This document shows, piece after piece, positions 1 through 8,515 of a stretch of 64,000 nt of DNA; position 1 is the stretch's first letter, and each line of letters begins with the position of its first letter. The position numbers and the translations under genes were made by a program. Source of the DNA: a virus. Location of the stretch: IMG/VR virus record IMGVR_UViG_3300021959_004274, positions 28,188 through 92,187 of that record; one strand, written 5' to 3'. The notes under the pieces are model-generated. The model saw nothing but the letters and a program-made list of their open reading frames with translations. It did not search any database and was not told where the DNA came from.

Positions 1-160
1 CAGCTGTACCTTCAACTGCCGCGATTGTTCCGCCTTCGTTCTGGATTTCTTTACATGCGGCTTCAACTGTTGCTAAACCTGTATTTACTGTACATACGTA
101 AGTAGTTGGGCCTAGACCTTGTGATGCTGAAACTGATGCGTTATTTGATAAAACTGCCAT
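1..160 (-). CDS. Partial small phage protein (N-terminal 53 residues)
   Basis: The reading frame starts with ATG at 160 (MAVLSNNASVSASQGLG...) and runs off the left edge, so only the N-terminus is visible. A good ribosome binding site (AAGGAG) lies about 10 nt upstream. The Ser/Thr/Ala-rich start resembles a virion or surface protein, but I do not recognise the family. A possible late promoter box lies at 206-213. Confidence 0.6.
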   Translation of the reverse strand, partial: MAVLSNNASVSASQGLGPTTYVCTVNTGLATVEAACKEIQNEGGTIAAVEGTA

Positions 161-205
161 AATAATATCTCCTTAATGTGTGGGAAATAATTTCTTCCCT
201 AAACT

Positions 206-213
206 TATTTAGT
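206..213 (-). promoter_or_regulatory. Possible late promoter (ACTAAATA)
   Basis: Read on the minus strand the sequence is ACTAAATA, one or two changes from the late box TATAAATA/GATAAATA used elsewhere in the window, 45 nt before the ATG at 160. A short GGGAA/TTCCC inverted repeat (182-199) lies in the leader. Weak match, so tentative. Confidence 0.3.
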
Positions 214-240
214 CCAATTTGATCGTATTTAAAGCGTAGT

Positions 241-489
241 TTATTTGATTTTTCTAGGTTTGATTCGATCTACTGAAGGTCTAATAGGTATGTCTATGCA
301 GTTTGTAGGTGCTACAAACATATTGTATTCACCGTCTATGTATCTTAGCTCGTAATTGATTATACTGGTTTGTAGAATAGAGTGTACTTCGCAGGCTATT
401 TGTGATGTAAAGTCAGGAACAAATGTTTGATCTTCGCATAGTTGTTCGCCATTGACAATGACGCAAATGCCAATTAAGTACCCCCACAT
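241..489 (-). CDS. Hypothetical protein, 82 aa
   Basis: Unrecognised small protein starting MWGYLIGICVIVNGEQLC, with a hydrophobic first 13 residues, three cysteines and a basic C-terminus (RIKPRKIK). Its ATG overlaps the stop codon of the upstream gene (TAATG junction), so it is translationally coupled as the last gene of the 3.7-0.2 kb run. No function can be assigned. Confidence 0.6.
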   Translation of the reverse strand: MWGYLIGICVIVNGEQLCEDQTFVPDFTSQIACEVHSILQTSIINYELRYIDGEYNMFVAPTNCIDIPIRPSVDRIKPRKIK

Positions 490-1064
490 TATTCAGTGCC
501 AGGACTTACCTTACTTACTTTTTGTAACAGCATGTATAAGTCTGTGTTGACAGGACGTCTAACAGTTTGTAGTACACGCATTATAACTTGATTACGATCT
601 GATTTGCTAATACGTTTATGCCAATCCTGTACTAATCTACGTAGCCACATCTGATCGCTAGTTACCACTCGTCCAAATCTTCTGTATAAAATCATTAACA
701 ATTGGTCGTAGTCTCTTTCATCTAACTGACCATCTGCTACTGCTCTGATAACACGTTTTAGTCTTAGTTCAGGAATAATGATATCCCAATTATTAAATAG
801 TTTATCTGCATACTGCCTTTGTTGCATTACTAATGTAAGTAGGTTGTACATGTCTGTCATTGACTGCCTAAAGCCAGTAAAGTTTTGTTGTTTAATAGTA
901 TCTTTAGCATATCTAACTGCTGACTTTTTATCAAGATAATAAACAACACGTAGCATTAACATATGGTCATAGACAAGTCCTGCCAAAGTGTTAACGTCTG
1001 TACCTTTGACTTGTTCAAGTCTACGATACATTCTTGACTCAATGATGCTTTTGATAAATTCCAT
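489..1064 (-). CDS. Hypothetical protein, 191 aa, helical
   Basis: Strongly charged, probably all-helical protein rich in Arg, Leu and Tyr (for example RRLVQDWHKRISKSDRNQVI), without a motif that I recognise. Both ends form TAATG overlaps with neighbours, so it is coupled to the nucleotidyltransferase-ligase fusion upstream. It could be a partner of that protein or a virion component; neither is shown by the sequence. Confidence 0.6.
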   Translation of the reverse strand: MEFIKSIIESRMYRRLEQVKGTDVNTLAGLVYDHMLMLRVVYYLDKKSAVRYAKDTIKQQNFTGFRQSMTDMYNLLTLVMQQRQYADKLFNNWDIIIPELRLKRVIRAVADGQLDERDYDQLLMILYRRFGRVVTSDQMWLRRLVQDWHKRISKSDRNQVIMRVLQTVRRPVNTDLYMLLQKVSKVSPGTE

Positions 1065-2866
1065 TATTTTATATTCTTTGCAAAGTTTGATTTTGAAAAT
1101 CTTAAACGATCAACATACTTAAGGCCACCTGCTACATAACCTTCGTGTCCTGATTCTCCATCTATTGTAGCACTAATGCCGCCACCTTGTTGATCTAATG
1201 CTCTAACTATCTGTGTTTTAATAACAGCAATAGCATTGAATATGTTAAAAATTAATTCAACAACTTTTATATTCTCGCCTACATAGTTAGCAAGTCTTTC
1301 ACCTTTGCCTTGTGAAACTTTAGTTATTGCCCAATTAGCAAAGCTGTTGGCCATATTATTAAAGTTACCTTCTCTAACTTTAAAGTTAGCAAACTGTTTC
1401 ATTAATTGTGGCAAGTCTGATAGTTGTAATTCTCTTAATTTTCCTGGCATAAAGAAACGATCAATAGCTCTACTATTTGACAAAATCTTAGATTCAATTT
1501 GATCTAGTTTATCTGTTGGAACATCTACCTTAGGTGTTTCTTTCATTTTAGGGCCTACAAATAAGATAGGACCTGTAGGTAATTTTTCTATAGCATGGAA
1601 AGGTTGTCCTGCATCTTCTGGACCTGTTAAGAATGTGTGTATAGCAACACCTGCTTTACTTGCACCTATTTGTTTGCCTAGGTCAGTGTCTGCGTCAACT
1701 GAATATGTTACTGTGTTTGGCGTAAACACAAACTTACTACCTTGTTTTGCTGGTCTACCTGCATAGAGTAAATCGCCTTTAAAGAAACCTTGAAGGCCTT
1801 TAGGTGTTTGTGCTTCTAATGGTGCCCAAAGAGCTTTATACATATTAATTAATTCAGTACGATCGCCACCACGCATCAGCATAATTTTTTCTAGTTCTTC
1901 TGGACTTGTTGCTAGTCCAGAGTATGACTTAGCAGTAAAGCCTGACTTGTCTGTTAATATAAACTTACCGTTGCTGTCTCGGCCAAATATAATTGCTGGC
2001 TTGCCATCCCATTTAATTGTAATGTCTTGTGCTGAATTTGGCAACCATTTTAGATCTCTTATAGCACCTAGAGCACCGTGACTAGCATCATTGAATATCA
2101 TATCTTCTGGATGTTCAATTCTTGCCGCTTCTGTAATAACTTTCATTCCTAGGTTAACTAATCTATCTCTTGTATGTGCAATCCAATTAACTTCTGTTGA
2201 TTCAAACTGTAGTCCATCTTTTTCAAATGACTCTCTAGCATCTGCTACCAATGATTCGTATTCAGGGTCTTTACGTGCTTGTGCTAGTATACTTTCCACA
2301 CTGGCTAAATCTTTACGTGAGCCACCAATTAGCATTTTAGCAATTTCGTCTGGCTTGTTTGATATAACTTTGTTTGTTTCTCTTGACACTAGTCCATACT
2401 TGTATGACCACTTCATACCTCTAGCTTTAGCAATACTGGCTAATAAGATAGCACGGTGTACACCTTTGTATTCTGAATCTGGTGATGCGTTTAACGCAAA
2501 CTGTTGCCATTTAGGATCACCAAACATAAAGTCTACTTGTACATAGCCGTCTTGTGGATCACCGTTGATAGGACATTTATAGTGTACTGAGTCACCTGAC
2601 TTAGCAACGTCAGTGCTATTAACACCTTTTGATATTAGTTTATTATATAATTCGTCTTTGGTATGCTTACTAGCATCAACTGCTAGATCTAAATCACCTG
2701 ACGTAGGCTTCTTACCTGTTGAACCTAGCATGTTATCTAGTAAAGGTAATCCTGTTAGTGATTCAAGATATTTTACAGTTGGCTTAACATCAACAAGATT
2801 AATTCTTTGTGTTAAAGGATTGCCTTGTTGATCTTTAAATACGTTGCCGCCCTCAAATAGTTCCAT
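1064..2866 (-). CDS. Nucleotidyltransferase and ligase-like fusion protein, 600 aa
   Basis: Seen: residues about 48-112 carry a polymerase-beta/MNT-type nucleotidyltransferase signature, with GS at 48-49, a DLD pair (D58, D60) and a third carboxylate in VDF (D112). Residues about 281-412 resemble a covalent nucleotidyltransferase (DNA/RNA ligase) core: IKWDG with the candidate adenylated Lys285 (motif I), FFKGDLLY at 361-368 (motif III-like) and AGVAIHTF near 405-412 (motif IV-like). I could not locate a convincing motif V. Proteins of this layout occur as uncharacterised proteins in marine T4-like phages, as I recall. Inference: an end-modifying or sealing enzyme for nucleic acid, possibly tRNA or RNA repair. 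Coupled by TAATG junctions to both neighbours. Confidence 0.6.
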   Translation of the reverse strand: MELFEGGNVFKDQQGNPLTQRINLVDVKPTVKYLESLTGLPLLDNMLGSTGKKPTSGDLDLAVDASKHTKDELYNKLISKGVNSTDVAKSGDSVHYKCPINGDPQDGYVQVDFMFGDPKWQQFALNASPDSEYKGVHRAILLASIAKARGMKWSYKYGLVSRETNKVISNKPDEIAKMLIGGSRKDLASVESILAQARKDPEYESLVADARESFEKDGLQFESTEVNWIAHTRDRLVNLGMKVITEAARIEHPEDMIFNDASHGALGAIRDLKWLPNSAQDITIKWDGKPAIIFGRDSNGKFILTDKSGFTAKSYSGLATSPEELEKIMLMRGGDRTELINMYKALWAPLEAQTPKGLQGFFKGDLLYAGRPAKQGSKFVFTPNTVTYSVDADTDLGKQIGASKAGVAIHTFLTGPEDAGQPFHAIEKLPTGPILFVGPKMKETPKVDVPTDKLDQIESKILSNSRAIDRFFMPGKLRELQLSDLPQLMKQFANFKVREGNFNNMANSFANWAITKVSQGKGERLANYVGENIKVVELIFNIFNAIAVIKTQIVRALDQQGGGISATIDGESGHEGYVAGGLKYVDRLRFSKSNFAKNIK

Positions 2867-3423
2867 TATGCCTGGCCCTGAGCTTTTAGTAATTTTTCTA
2901 GATCTCTATAGGTTTGAGAATTTCTATCAACTTCTTGTCCGCACACTGTAATTTTACCAGCATTTGTAGATACTTTACAATCCTGCTGTGGTGCTAGAGT
3001 TGATCTCTGATTGTCTGTTGATGCTGTACCATCTAATTCGTCTTGTCCACTACGTGCTTGTGACACTGCTAATAGACCTGCCACTGCTTTTTGTACTAGA
3101 GCTTTGTCTCTTGGGTTTTGTACTAATGGATCAACTAAGTTTTGATACATGGCTTTAATATCTTGCGGAGCACTTTGTACAGTATATGGTTGTAGTACAG
3201 TAGCATCAAACCATTTTTGTAACGCACTCTTAACTTGTGCTGGGTTTAATTCTTCGTAGCCATTTTTGGCTTCTGATTGATTAAGATAATTGATCCAGGC
3301 TGGAACTGCTTTTTTAGCAAACGTAGCAATAAAGTTTGCATTTTGGTTTTTTCCTATAGCATTTTTTAATTTTCCAAAAATGCCTGGTGCTTCTTGTACT
3401 TGGATTATTTCATTAATCTTCAT
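2866..3423 (-). CDS. Hypothetical protein, 185 aa
   Basis: Soluble protein with an Ala/Gln-rich helical centre and a Ser/Thr/Gln-rich linker at about 125-145. It has two cysteines in the C-terminal part (QDCKVST and ITVCGQEVD). It overlaps the upstream gene by 11 nt and the downstream fusion gene by a TAATG junction. No family recognised; the N-terminus MKINEIIQVQEAPGIF resembles the short leader seen on many marine phage virion or core proteins (MKxxExxxxEAPG), but that is only a hint. Confidence 0.6.
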   Translation of the reverse strand: MKINEIIQVQEAPGIFGKLKNAIGKNQNANFIATFAKKAVPAWINYLNQSEAKNGYEELNPAQVKSALQKWFDATVLQPYTVQSAPQDIKAMYQNLVDPLVQNPRDKALVQKAVAGLLAVSQARSGQDELDGTASTDNQRSTLAPQQDCKVSTNAGKITVCGQEVDRNSQTYRDLEKLLKAQGQA

Positions 3424-3658
3424 CTTTACGTCTCACTGACCGAGCAAATTTTTTAGGGTCTCTTGATTTGATGGCGTTAACAAACTTACGCTGTAAATCT
3501 TCTGCTTGTTCTCGAGTGTAAAGATTATCGATTTGTTCAAAAATATTGATAGCAGACTGGATTATGTTATTAGCACGACTCTCAACTAGGTGATTTTTGT
3601 CTTTGCTAATGTGCATTGAGCTCAATTCATCTAAAATACTTTTTGTTTTACGTTGCAT
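3413..3658 (-). CDS. Small conserved-type phage protein, 81 aa
   Basis: Short charged helical protein (MQRKTKSILDELSSMHISKD... RSVRRKDED). It is the first gene after a late promoter box (GATAAATA at 3683-3690, 24 nt upstream), with GGAAAC as the probable ribosome binding site. So it is likely expressed late with the following three or four genes. Function unknown. Confidence 0.6.
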   Translation of the reverse strand: MQRKTKSILDELSSMHISKDKNHLVESRANNIIQSAINIFEQIDNLYTREQAEDLQRKFVNAIKSRDPKKFARSVRRKDED

Positions 3659-3682
3659 AAGTTAAGTTTCCGTTAGTGATAG

Positions 3683-3690
3683 TATTTATC
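3683..3690 (-). promoter_or_regulatory. T4-type late promoter, GATAAATA
   Basis: The minus strand reads GATAAATA, matching the recurrent late -10 box of this genome, in the gap between gp41 and the 81 aa gene. Predicted transcript start is near 3677, giving a leader of about 20 nt with an RBS. It should drive the operon from 3658 down to 241. Confidence 0.65.
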
Positions 3691-3692
3691 AC

Positions 3693-5096
3693 TTAACTTG
3701 ATTTTAGATTAGAAAGCATCTGCTTGAGCTTGTTGCCTTGTACATCTGCTGTAACTTTGGCTGACTCGCCCTCTGGTTCTGTTACTGTTTTTTCACCAAC
3801 TGTGGTAGTTGTTTTGATAGATTTCATTAGTTCACTAGGATTTGTTTGAGTGTATGCTGACTGTTGATCCTCTGCTAGATCTGTAATACGCAAACTTTCT
3901 ACATTAAACTCTAAGTCTACTTTACTGCCTACACCACTAGAACTTCTAGTTTTCATTAACTGTATTTGATAACGACCACGCTCACGCATAGCTCTCGATG
4001 TAAATATACCAAACACATTATCAGCAGTATTAATTTTACTCAAGCCACCTGCAATATGACTATGATCAAATTCTACTTCTTCAACTGCCGCTCTGTTTAA
4101 CTGCGATGCTGTAACAAAGATAATGTCTAGTTCTTTTGCTAGGTTACGTAACTCTTCACTTACATATTTGTCTTTAACAAACAAATCGTTTGGTGACACT
4201 TTAGCACTCACAGGCATAATCAAATCTAAATAGTCAACACAAAGGAAGTCTACTTTAGTTTTTGTTTGTATTTCTAATTCTTTTAAGTATGCTCTAATGT
4301 CATTAACGTTTGACTGTGCAGGCATATATTTGATTCTAAGTTTACCTGACTTCTTGCCTACAAGTTTAACTTTCATTTCAACATCTTCAAGTTTCTTAAA
4401 GATTTCTTTTGAACTAGTGTTAGTCATCATACTATCAAGTCGCATAGCACACAATCCTTCACTAAGTTCTAGTGTAATGTAAGCACCGTTAAGTCCTAGT
4501 TGGCTCCAGTTCACTGCCAAGTTCTGCATAAACAAACTTTTACCCGAACCAGATCCGCCTGCAAATATCTGTAGTTCACCTCTGTTGAATCCACCATACA
4601 ACGGTCTATCTAATGCTGACCAGCCCGACGACACTTGTCCGTTTTTACTTTTTAATAGTTCAAGTCTGCCTTTAGGATCCTCAAAGTAATCTGTACCCAT
4701 GTCTTTGGTTAACGATATTTGTACAGCATCTTTGATTAATTTTTCTACAGGATTGTAGTTGCCTTTTTCTAACATGTCTGCTGACTTAAGAATAGCACGT
4801 TCTAGTTCTTGACGTCTAGTAAACGACTCAAACTCTTCCATAAACCAACTGTAATGATCATCTGTTAAGTCAGGAAGATGTTGTAGTTTAGTTTTACTAA
4901 CTGCTTGTACTTGCTCAAACGTAGGAATAGCCTTGTGCTTGTCCACATGCTCTTTAATAAATTTGGCCGCTTCTTGTAGACTACGATCAAAGTTTTCTGG
5001 ATTGTAGATATTCTGCACACGGATATAGCTCTGAGCATCCTGTAGCATCATTTCTAAAAATAGTTTTTGTACTTCTAATGTATATTCTGTTGCCAT
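3693..5096 (-). CDS. 41: Replicative DNA helicase (T4 gp41-like, DnaB family)
   Basis: Hexameric 5'-3' helicase that unwinds the phage fork together with the primase encoded just upstream. Walker A is GGSGSGKS at about 180-187, and Walker B with the following hydrophobic strand is VDFLCVDYLDL at about 282-292. The N-terminal 130 residues are helical, as in DnaB/gp41. At 467 aa it has the usual length for gp41. Residues after about 400 form a Thr/Glu-rich low-complexity tail. The pair with the primase matches the T4 primosome order. The late promoter at 3683-3690 lies downstream and does not serve it. Confidence 0.93.
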   Translation of the reverse strand: MATEYTLEVQKLFLEMMLQDAQSYIRVQNIYNPENFDRSLQEAAKFIKEHVDKHKAIPTFEQVQAVSKTKLQHLPDLTDDHYSWFMEEFESFTRRQELERAILKSADMLEKGNYNPVEKLIKDAVQISLTKDMGTDYFEDPKGRLELLKSKNGQVSSGWSALDRPLYGGFNRGELQIFAGGSGSGKSLFMQNLAVNWSQLGLNGAYITLELSEGLCAMRLDSMMTNTSSKEIFKKLEDVEMKVKLVGKKSGKLRIKYMPAQSNVNDIRAYLKELEIQTKTKVDFLCVDYLDLIMPVSAKVSPNDLFVKDKYVSEELRNLAKELDIIFVTASQLNRAAVEEVEFDHSHIAGGLSKINTADNVFGIFTSRAMRERGRYQIQLMKTRSSSGVGSKVDLEFNVESLRITDLAEDQQSAYTQTNPSELMKSIKTTTTVGEKTVTEPEGESAKVTADVQGNKLKQMLSNLKSS

Positions 5097-5110
5097 GTGT
5101 ATATTATACG

Positions 5111-6082
5111 TTACCTAATAGTTTTAACAAGTCTGCGTTTTGCCAATTCTATCTTGATTTTACTAGTTTCACGACTGTTCATAATAGTTATCAAGGTTCC
5201 TAATCTACCATAATGTTTTACAGCATCGTTAACATCTTTAACATGCTCGGGCCAGTCTGGTATTGATACTGCCCAGCCTAGTTCTACTGCACGATCAATT
5301 AATTTTAGTCCAGCTTCGTCTTGATCAGGCACTACTGTTATCTGTTTGTGCTGTTGTTTTAATATTTGTGCTTGTTTATCACTGACTGTATTGTGTAAAA
5401 CTGCTACTGCGTTAATGCTTAATGCGTCAAACAATCCTTCTACTACCACTAACTGTGTCCAATGTTCTTGTTGTAGATCTAATCCAAACACATAGCCTGC
5501 TTGTTGTTCATTGATATACTTTGGTGTACGATCATCTAAGTAACGTGCTGACCAACCTACTACATCACCTTGATAAGTGTAAGGAACTACAATACGTTTT
5601 GCGTTACGTCCATCAACCTCAGGCGATATCATATAAGGATAGTCTTCCCAATCTATTCCTCTGTTGCGTAAGTATTCTATAAACTCTGCATCACCTGTTT
5701 CTAGTAAGCGTAGTTCTTCAGGTAAGTCCTTATGTTCAAACTCTACTTTAACTTCTACTTCACGCTGTTGTTCTACTAGTTGTGCTATATCCTTATGCTT
5801 AAGACTTTCTAAATTTAACCCTGCTATTGTATTTTGATCTAAGCCCATCCACGATAACAGTTTACGTGCTTTATAACTTAGTGTACGTCCTAGTTTAAAA
5901 CTTGCTTTGAAACCACAGTTAAAACAATGATAACTCCAATCTTCGCCGTTTTGTTTGATACCACCACGTTGTCTTTTATCCTGTCTTTCACCGTTGTGTT
6001 CACAGCAGACAGCATTAAACGATACCCAGCCACTGGAAGTACGTTTATGTTTTGCAGGAATAACAGTCGTAATATCTAACAT
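5111..6082 (-). CDS. 61: DNA primase (T4 gp61-like)
   Basis: Synthesises RNA primers for lagging-strand replication with gp41. Seen: an N-terminal zinc-binding region with C26, C27, H29 and C53/C56 (YHCFNCGF), then a TOPRIM core with LVVVEGLFDAL (E215) and VVPDQDEAG (D253, D255). Length 323 aa is close to T4 gp61. It sits 14 nt upstream of the helicase gene and overlaps the SGNH hydrolase gene by one base (TAATG type), forming a primosome operon. Confidence 0.92.
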   Translation of the reverse strand: MLDITTVIPAKHKRTSSGWVSFNAVCCEHNGERQDKRQRGGIKQNGEDWSYHCFNCGFKASFKLGRTLSYKARKLLSWMGLDQNTIAGLNLESLKHKDIAQLVEQQREVEVKVEFEHKDLPEELRLLETGDAEFIEYLRNRGIDWEDYPYMISPEVDGRNAKRIVVPYTYQGDVVGWSARYLDDRTPKYINEQQAGYVFGLDLQQEHWTQLVVVEGLFDALSINAVAVLHNTVSDKQAQILKQQHKQITVVPDQDEAGLKLIDRAVELGWAVSIPDWPEHVKDVNDAVKHYGRLGTLITIMNSRETSKIKIELAKRRLVKTIR

Positions 6083-6798
6083 TAAGTTAGTATAACATCA
6101 TTTATTTGAGAATACAACATTTCTGATAAAATTTGGTGACCTTTTTCATTTGGATGATGTCCGGGTGCGTGTATTTGTTTTGTATCTGTACGTGCTTGTA
6201 GTATGTCTTGTAAGTTTTGGTCAGGCCATTCTAGTGTATCTGTATACTCTACCAGAGTTCCAGGATTATATAAGTTAAATTGCATCAACGGAATATTTTT
6301 AGTTTTACTGATACCATCAAAAAAATAAACTGCTTGTTGATAGTTTAGTTTTGATAGCTCATCGCAGTGGCTTAGTGTTAGGTATTGTTTACCAAATTGT
6401 TGCCATTCTTTAGGAATAACATCACTACCAAAGTTTACCCAAGTAGAATGTACATATTTGTTCCACGCTGGATCATTTGAATAACTTACATGTTCTGGAT
6501 TATACCAAGTTTGTCTATCTGGTGCAGTTAGTCCTACTAAACAAAGAGTATCTGACCAATCTGTATTTTCTAAAAACCAAAGGAAGTTCCACATTGTACT
6601 TTGTAGGCTGGCACCTGGGTGTCCATAATTTTCGTAAGGTACACCAAGTTTATCTGCTATGAGTCCTGAAAAGCAATGACTAAGCCTGTAGTCATCATTT
6701 TGTGTAAAGCAACACTCCCATTCAGGATGCGAGGGATCTACTAGTTCATCACCGTAAATCCAACTATCGCCAAATACGGCTAGTTTTTTAATGTTCAA
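6082..6798 (-). CDS. SGNH/GDSL-like hydrolase, 238 aa
   Basis: Block I is GDSW at 10-13 with the nucleophile Ser12, and the C-terminal block is GHHPNEKGH with the catalytic-type His. Between them a typical alpha/beta hydrolase pattern is seen (NYGHPGAS, LVGLTAPDR). Such proteins remove acyl groups from lipids or polysaccharide. In a phage this could act on host surface sugars or on virion glycans; this is inference. The start appears to be TTG placed directly after the TAG of the upstream structural gene, with no clear RBS, so translation is probably coupled. Confidence 0.7.
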   Translation of the reverse strand: MNIKKLAVFGDSWIYGDELVDPSHPEWECCFTQNDDYRLSHCFSGLIADKLGVPYENYGHPGASLQSTMWNFLWFLENTDWSDTLCLVGLTAPDRQTWYNPEHVSYSNDPAWNKYVHSTWVNFGSDVIPKEWQQFGKQYLTLSHCDELSKLNYQQAVYFFDGISKTKNIPLMQFNLYNPGTLVEYTDTLEWPDQNLQDILQARTDTKQIHAPGHHPNEKGHQILSEMLYSQINDVILT

Positions 6799-7551
6799 CT
6801 ATCTAATTTTTACGTCTGTTATACTACCAGATGTTTTCTCAATGGTTAATCTTAAGTAAGGATGAAACCCATTGATATTTATATAGCCTGTAGTTGATGA
6901 GGCAGATAATGCTACAGCAGATCCTATGTCGTACCATGGACCACTAGTGTCAACAGTACCTTCTACTTTTATATTACCTGTAAATGTACTTGGAGTATAT
7001 TGTAATGTTTGTAAGCCTTGATCATTACTGGTCCAAGTTGATGAATTAAATGTTGATACGTTACCATGATTAGGAATAGTAATTGAACGACTTGCTGTGT
7101 GAGCAGGCATAACAGAATCTAAGATTTCAACAACGCCACGGGCACCGGCATTGTCATCTACAAATCCAGGATTGTATATTGCACTTGAACTTTGTTTACG
7201 TTCAAGCGTATAGTATCCTGTCTGTGCTGATACTATATCAAGTTCAGCTTCTGTTATTGTAACCTTAGCTCGACCTTTGACTAGGTCAATGGCTTCTAGG
7301 TCTTTACTTAGAATTAATTCATCACCGTTACTGTGAATTAATCTAAATGTTACTGTTGTATCTGTTAGCGATACTGGCTTCTGATCTTGATTAACGAATC
7401 TAAACGTTAATACATTGTCAGTGCCTTTATGAAGTTTTAAATCTTTTGCGTACACGGGTGCCCACCTCACTGAAGTTATGTTCGTGTTGGAATAATCATT
7501 TAATATTACCAACTGGTCCTGATTATATAAATAGACTTGAGTATTATACAT
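6799..7551 (-). CDS. Probable virion protein (baseplate or fibre type), 250 aa
   Basis: Beta-rich protein. Residues about 35-120 look like the N-terminal domain of phage BppU-type proteins, with alternating strands such as VTFRLIHSNGDELILSK and RAKVTITEAE. The C-terminal third is a discoidin-like beta domain that contains TPSTFTGNIKVEGTVD and GFHPYLRLTIEKTSG. The ATG begins 6 nt after a late box (GATAAATA, 7558-7565) and no Shine-Dalgarno is present, suggesting a leaderless late mRNA. Exact virion position unknown. Confidence 0.55.
   Translation of the reverse strand: MYNTQVYLYNQDQLVILNDYSNTNITSVRWAPVYAKDLKLHKGTDNVLTFRFVNQDQKPVSLTDTTVTFRLIHSNGDELILSKDLEAIDLVKGRAKVTITEAELDIVSAQTGYYTLERKQSSSAIYNPGFVDDNAGARGVVEILDSVMPAHTASRSITIPNHGNVSTFNSSTWTSNDQGLQTLQYTPSTFTGNIKVEGTVDTSGPWYDIGSAVALSASSTTGYININGFHPYLRLTIEKTSGSITDVKIR
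7526..7533 (+). promoter_or_regulatory. T4-type late promoter, TATAAATA (plus strand)
   Basis: Perfect TATAAATA on the plus strand, 35 nt before the ATG at 7569. It lies inside the 5' end of the opposite-strand gene, so the two divergent late promoters (this and 7558-7565) overlap their transcripts. Confidence 0.65.
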
Positions 7552-7557
7552 ATAACA

Positions 7558-7565
7558 TATTTATC
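7558..7565 (-). promoter_or_regulatory. T4-type late promoter, GATAAATA, predicted leaderless
   Basis: On the minus strand GATAAATA is followed by 6 nt and then ATG at 7551. With T4 late spacing, the transcript start falls on or next to the start codon. Confidence 0.6.
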
Positions 7566-7568
7566 AAC

Positions 7569-7946
7569 ATGTCAAACGATTTTTTTAAACAACTGTCAGA
7601 GAAGTATCCATTTATCACTGTGGTGATGTATGGCAATGCAGAGTACGTAGGTATTGTGCAGAATCGTGATCACCTAGTGACCACAATGTATGACTTTGGG
7701 CGTATCATTGACATTGAAATGAAACAAAGATTCTTAGAATTAGCAGAAACTTGGTGGTGGGAATCAAACAGATCAATTCCAATTAATATTTTCTTACGTG
7801 AAGAATGGGCTCAGTTTAAACCATTCCTACAAACATTTATTAATAAAGATTTAGAAATATTATACGGTCCTGCCACTTCATTAACAGACCTTGCTAAAAA
7901 GCGTACTAAGAAAAAATCAATTACACTTGTACGCCGAGTAGACTAA
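7569..7946 (+). CDS. Hypothetical protein, 125 aa, plus strand
   Basis: The start at 7569 (MSNDFFKQLSEKYPF) is chosen because it follows the late box TATAAATA at 7526-7533; a longer upstream frame has no credible start. The protein is soluble, with an aromatic stretch AETWWWESNRSIPI and a basic tail (KKRTKKKSITLVRRVD). It converges with the polymerase III-like gene and overlaps it by 4 nt at the stops. Family seen, as I recall, in other marine T4-like phages without function. Confidence 0.6.
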   Translation: MSNDFFKQLSEKYPFITVVMYGNAEYVGIVQNRDHLVTTMYDFGRIIDIEMKQRFLELAETWWWESNRSIPINIFLREEWAQFKPFLQTFINKDLEILYGPATSLTDLAKKRTKKKSITLVRRVD

Positions 7947-8515
7947 ACCAATTCACTTAACAAATTCATATGTAAGGCAACCAGTACTGCGTAACTAACT
8001 GCGTGTGCTTTCTTAAAATAATAACTATCATCATCTGGCACCGTCCAAATATCTTCTGCAATAGTTTTCCAGTCTTTGCCTAGCAAGTGTCTTTTGCCTG
8101 GACGTATTAAAGCCAAAAACATAGCCATCCTGGGTATTGAATTTACTTCCATGTTTTTAATAAGATCATAATGATTACCAATGTGTATAATCTTTTCTAC
8201 AAATGATTGATCTTTAAGTAATTCCCAACGAGGTTCTTGATTAAGCATTTGATCATAGTGCTGTTGATCACGAATTAGTTTGTAAACATTAACATTCAAA
8301 AAGTCAATCTTAACATAGCCACGTTCTTCTGCTGACTCATAGTCAATACTAGCACAGTCATTGATTGGATCATAAGGTATTTCAGTTACATACACACCGG
8401 AGTTGTGTCTGCGTACTCCATCCTCACGATCTTGACGAGCAGAAGTATGCTCAATTAGTTTGAGTATATCCTCTCTATCTGCAAAATCAATATCAATGTC
8501 TGACTTAAACTTCAT
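7943..8515 (-). CDS. Miniature DNA polymerase III alpha-like protein, 190 aa
   Basis: Start at 8515 forms a TAATG overlap with the upstream gene. Colinear with the catalytic core of bacterial DnaE (C-family polymerase): SDIDIDF at 5-11 (palm Asp pair, compare DFDVDF), HNSGVYV near 37-43 (compare HAGGVVI), VKIDFLN near 68-74 with Asp71 (compare VKFDFLG), ALIRPGKRHL near 135-144 (compare ALFRPGPL) and FKKAHAVSYAVL near 167-178 (compare FNKSHSAAYALV). All three catalytic-type aspartates are present. The PHP, thumb, beta-binding and tau-binding parts of the about 1,100 aa enzyme are absent. Role unknown: short gap filling, regulation, or a non-polymerase function. Lies with UvsW and a gp62-like gene. 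Confidence 0.65.
   Translation of the reverse strand: MKFKSDIDIDFADREDILKLIEHTSARQDREDGVRRHNSGVYVTEIPYDPINDCASIDYESAEERGYVKIDFLNVNVYKLIRDQQHYDQMLNQEPRWELLKDQSFVEKIIHIGNHYDLIKNMEVNSIPRMAMFLALIRPGKRHLLGKDWKTIAEDIWTVPDDDSYYFKKAHAVSYAVLVALHMNLLSELV

Noticed and set aside
2091-2546. Plus-strand frame of 151 aa within the nucleotidyltransferase-ligase gene
   Set aside because: Shadow of the coding strand gene; no start signals.
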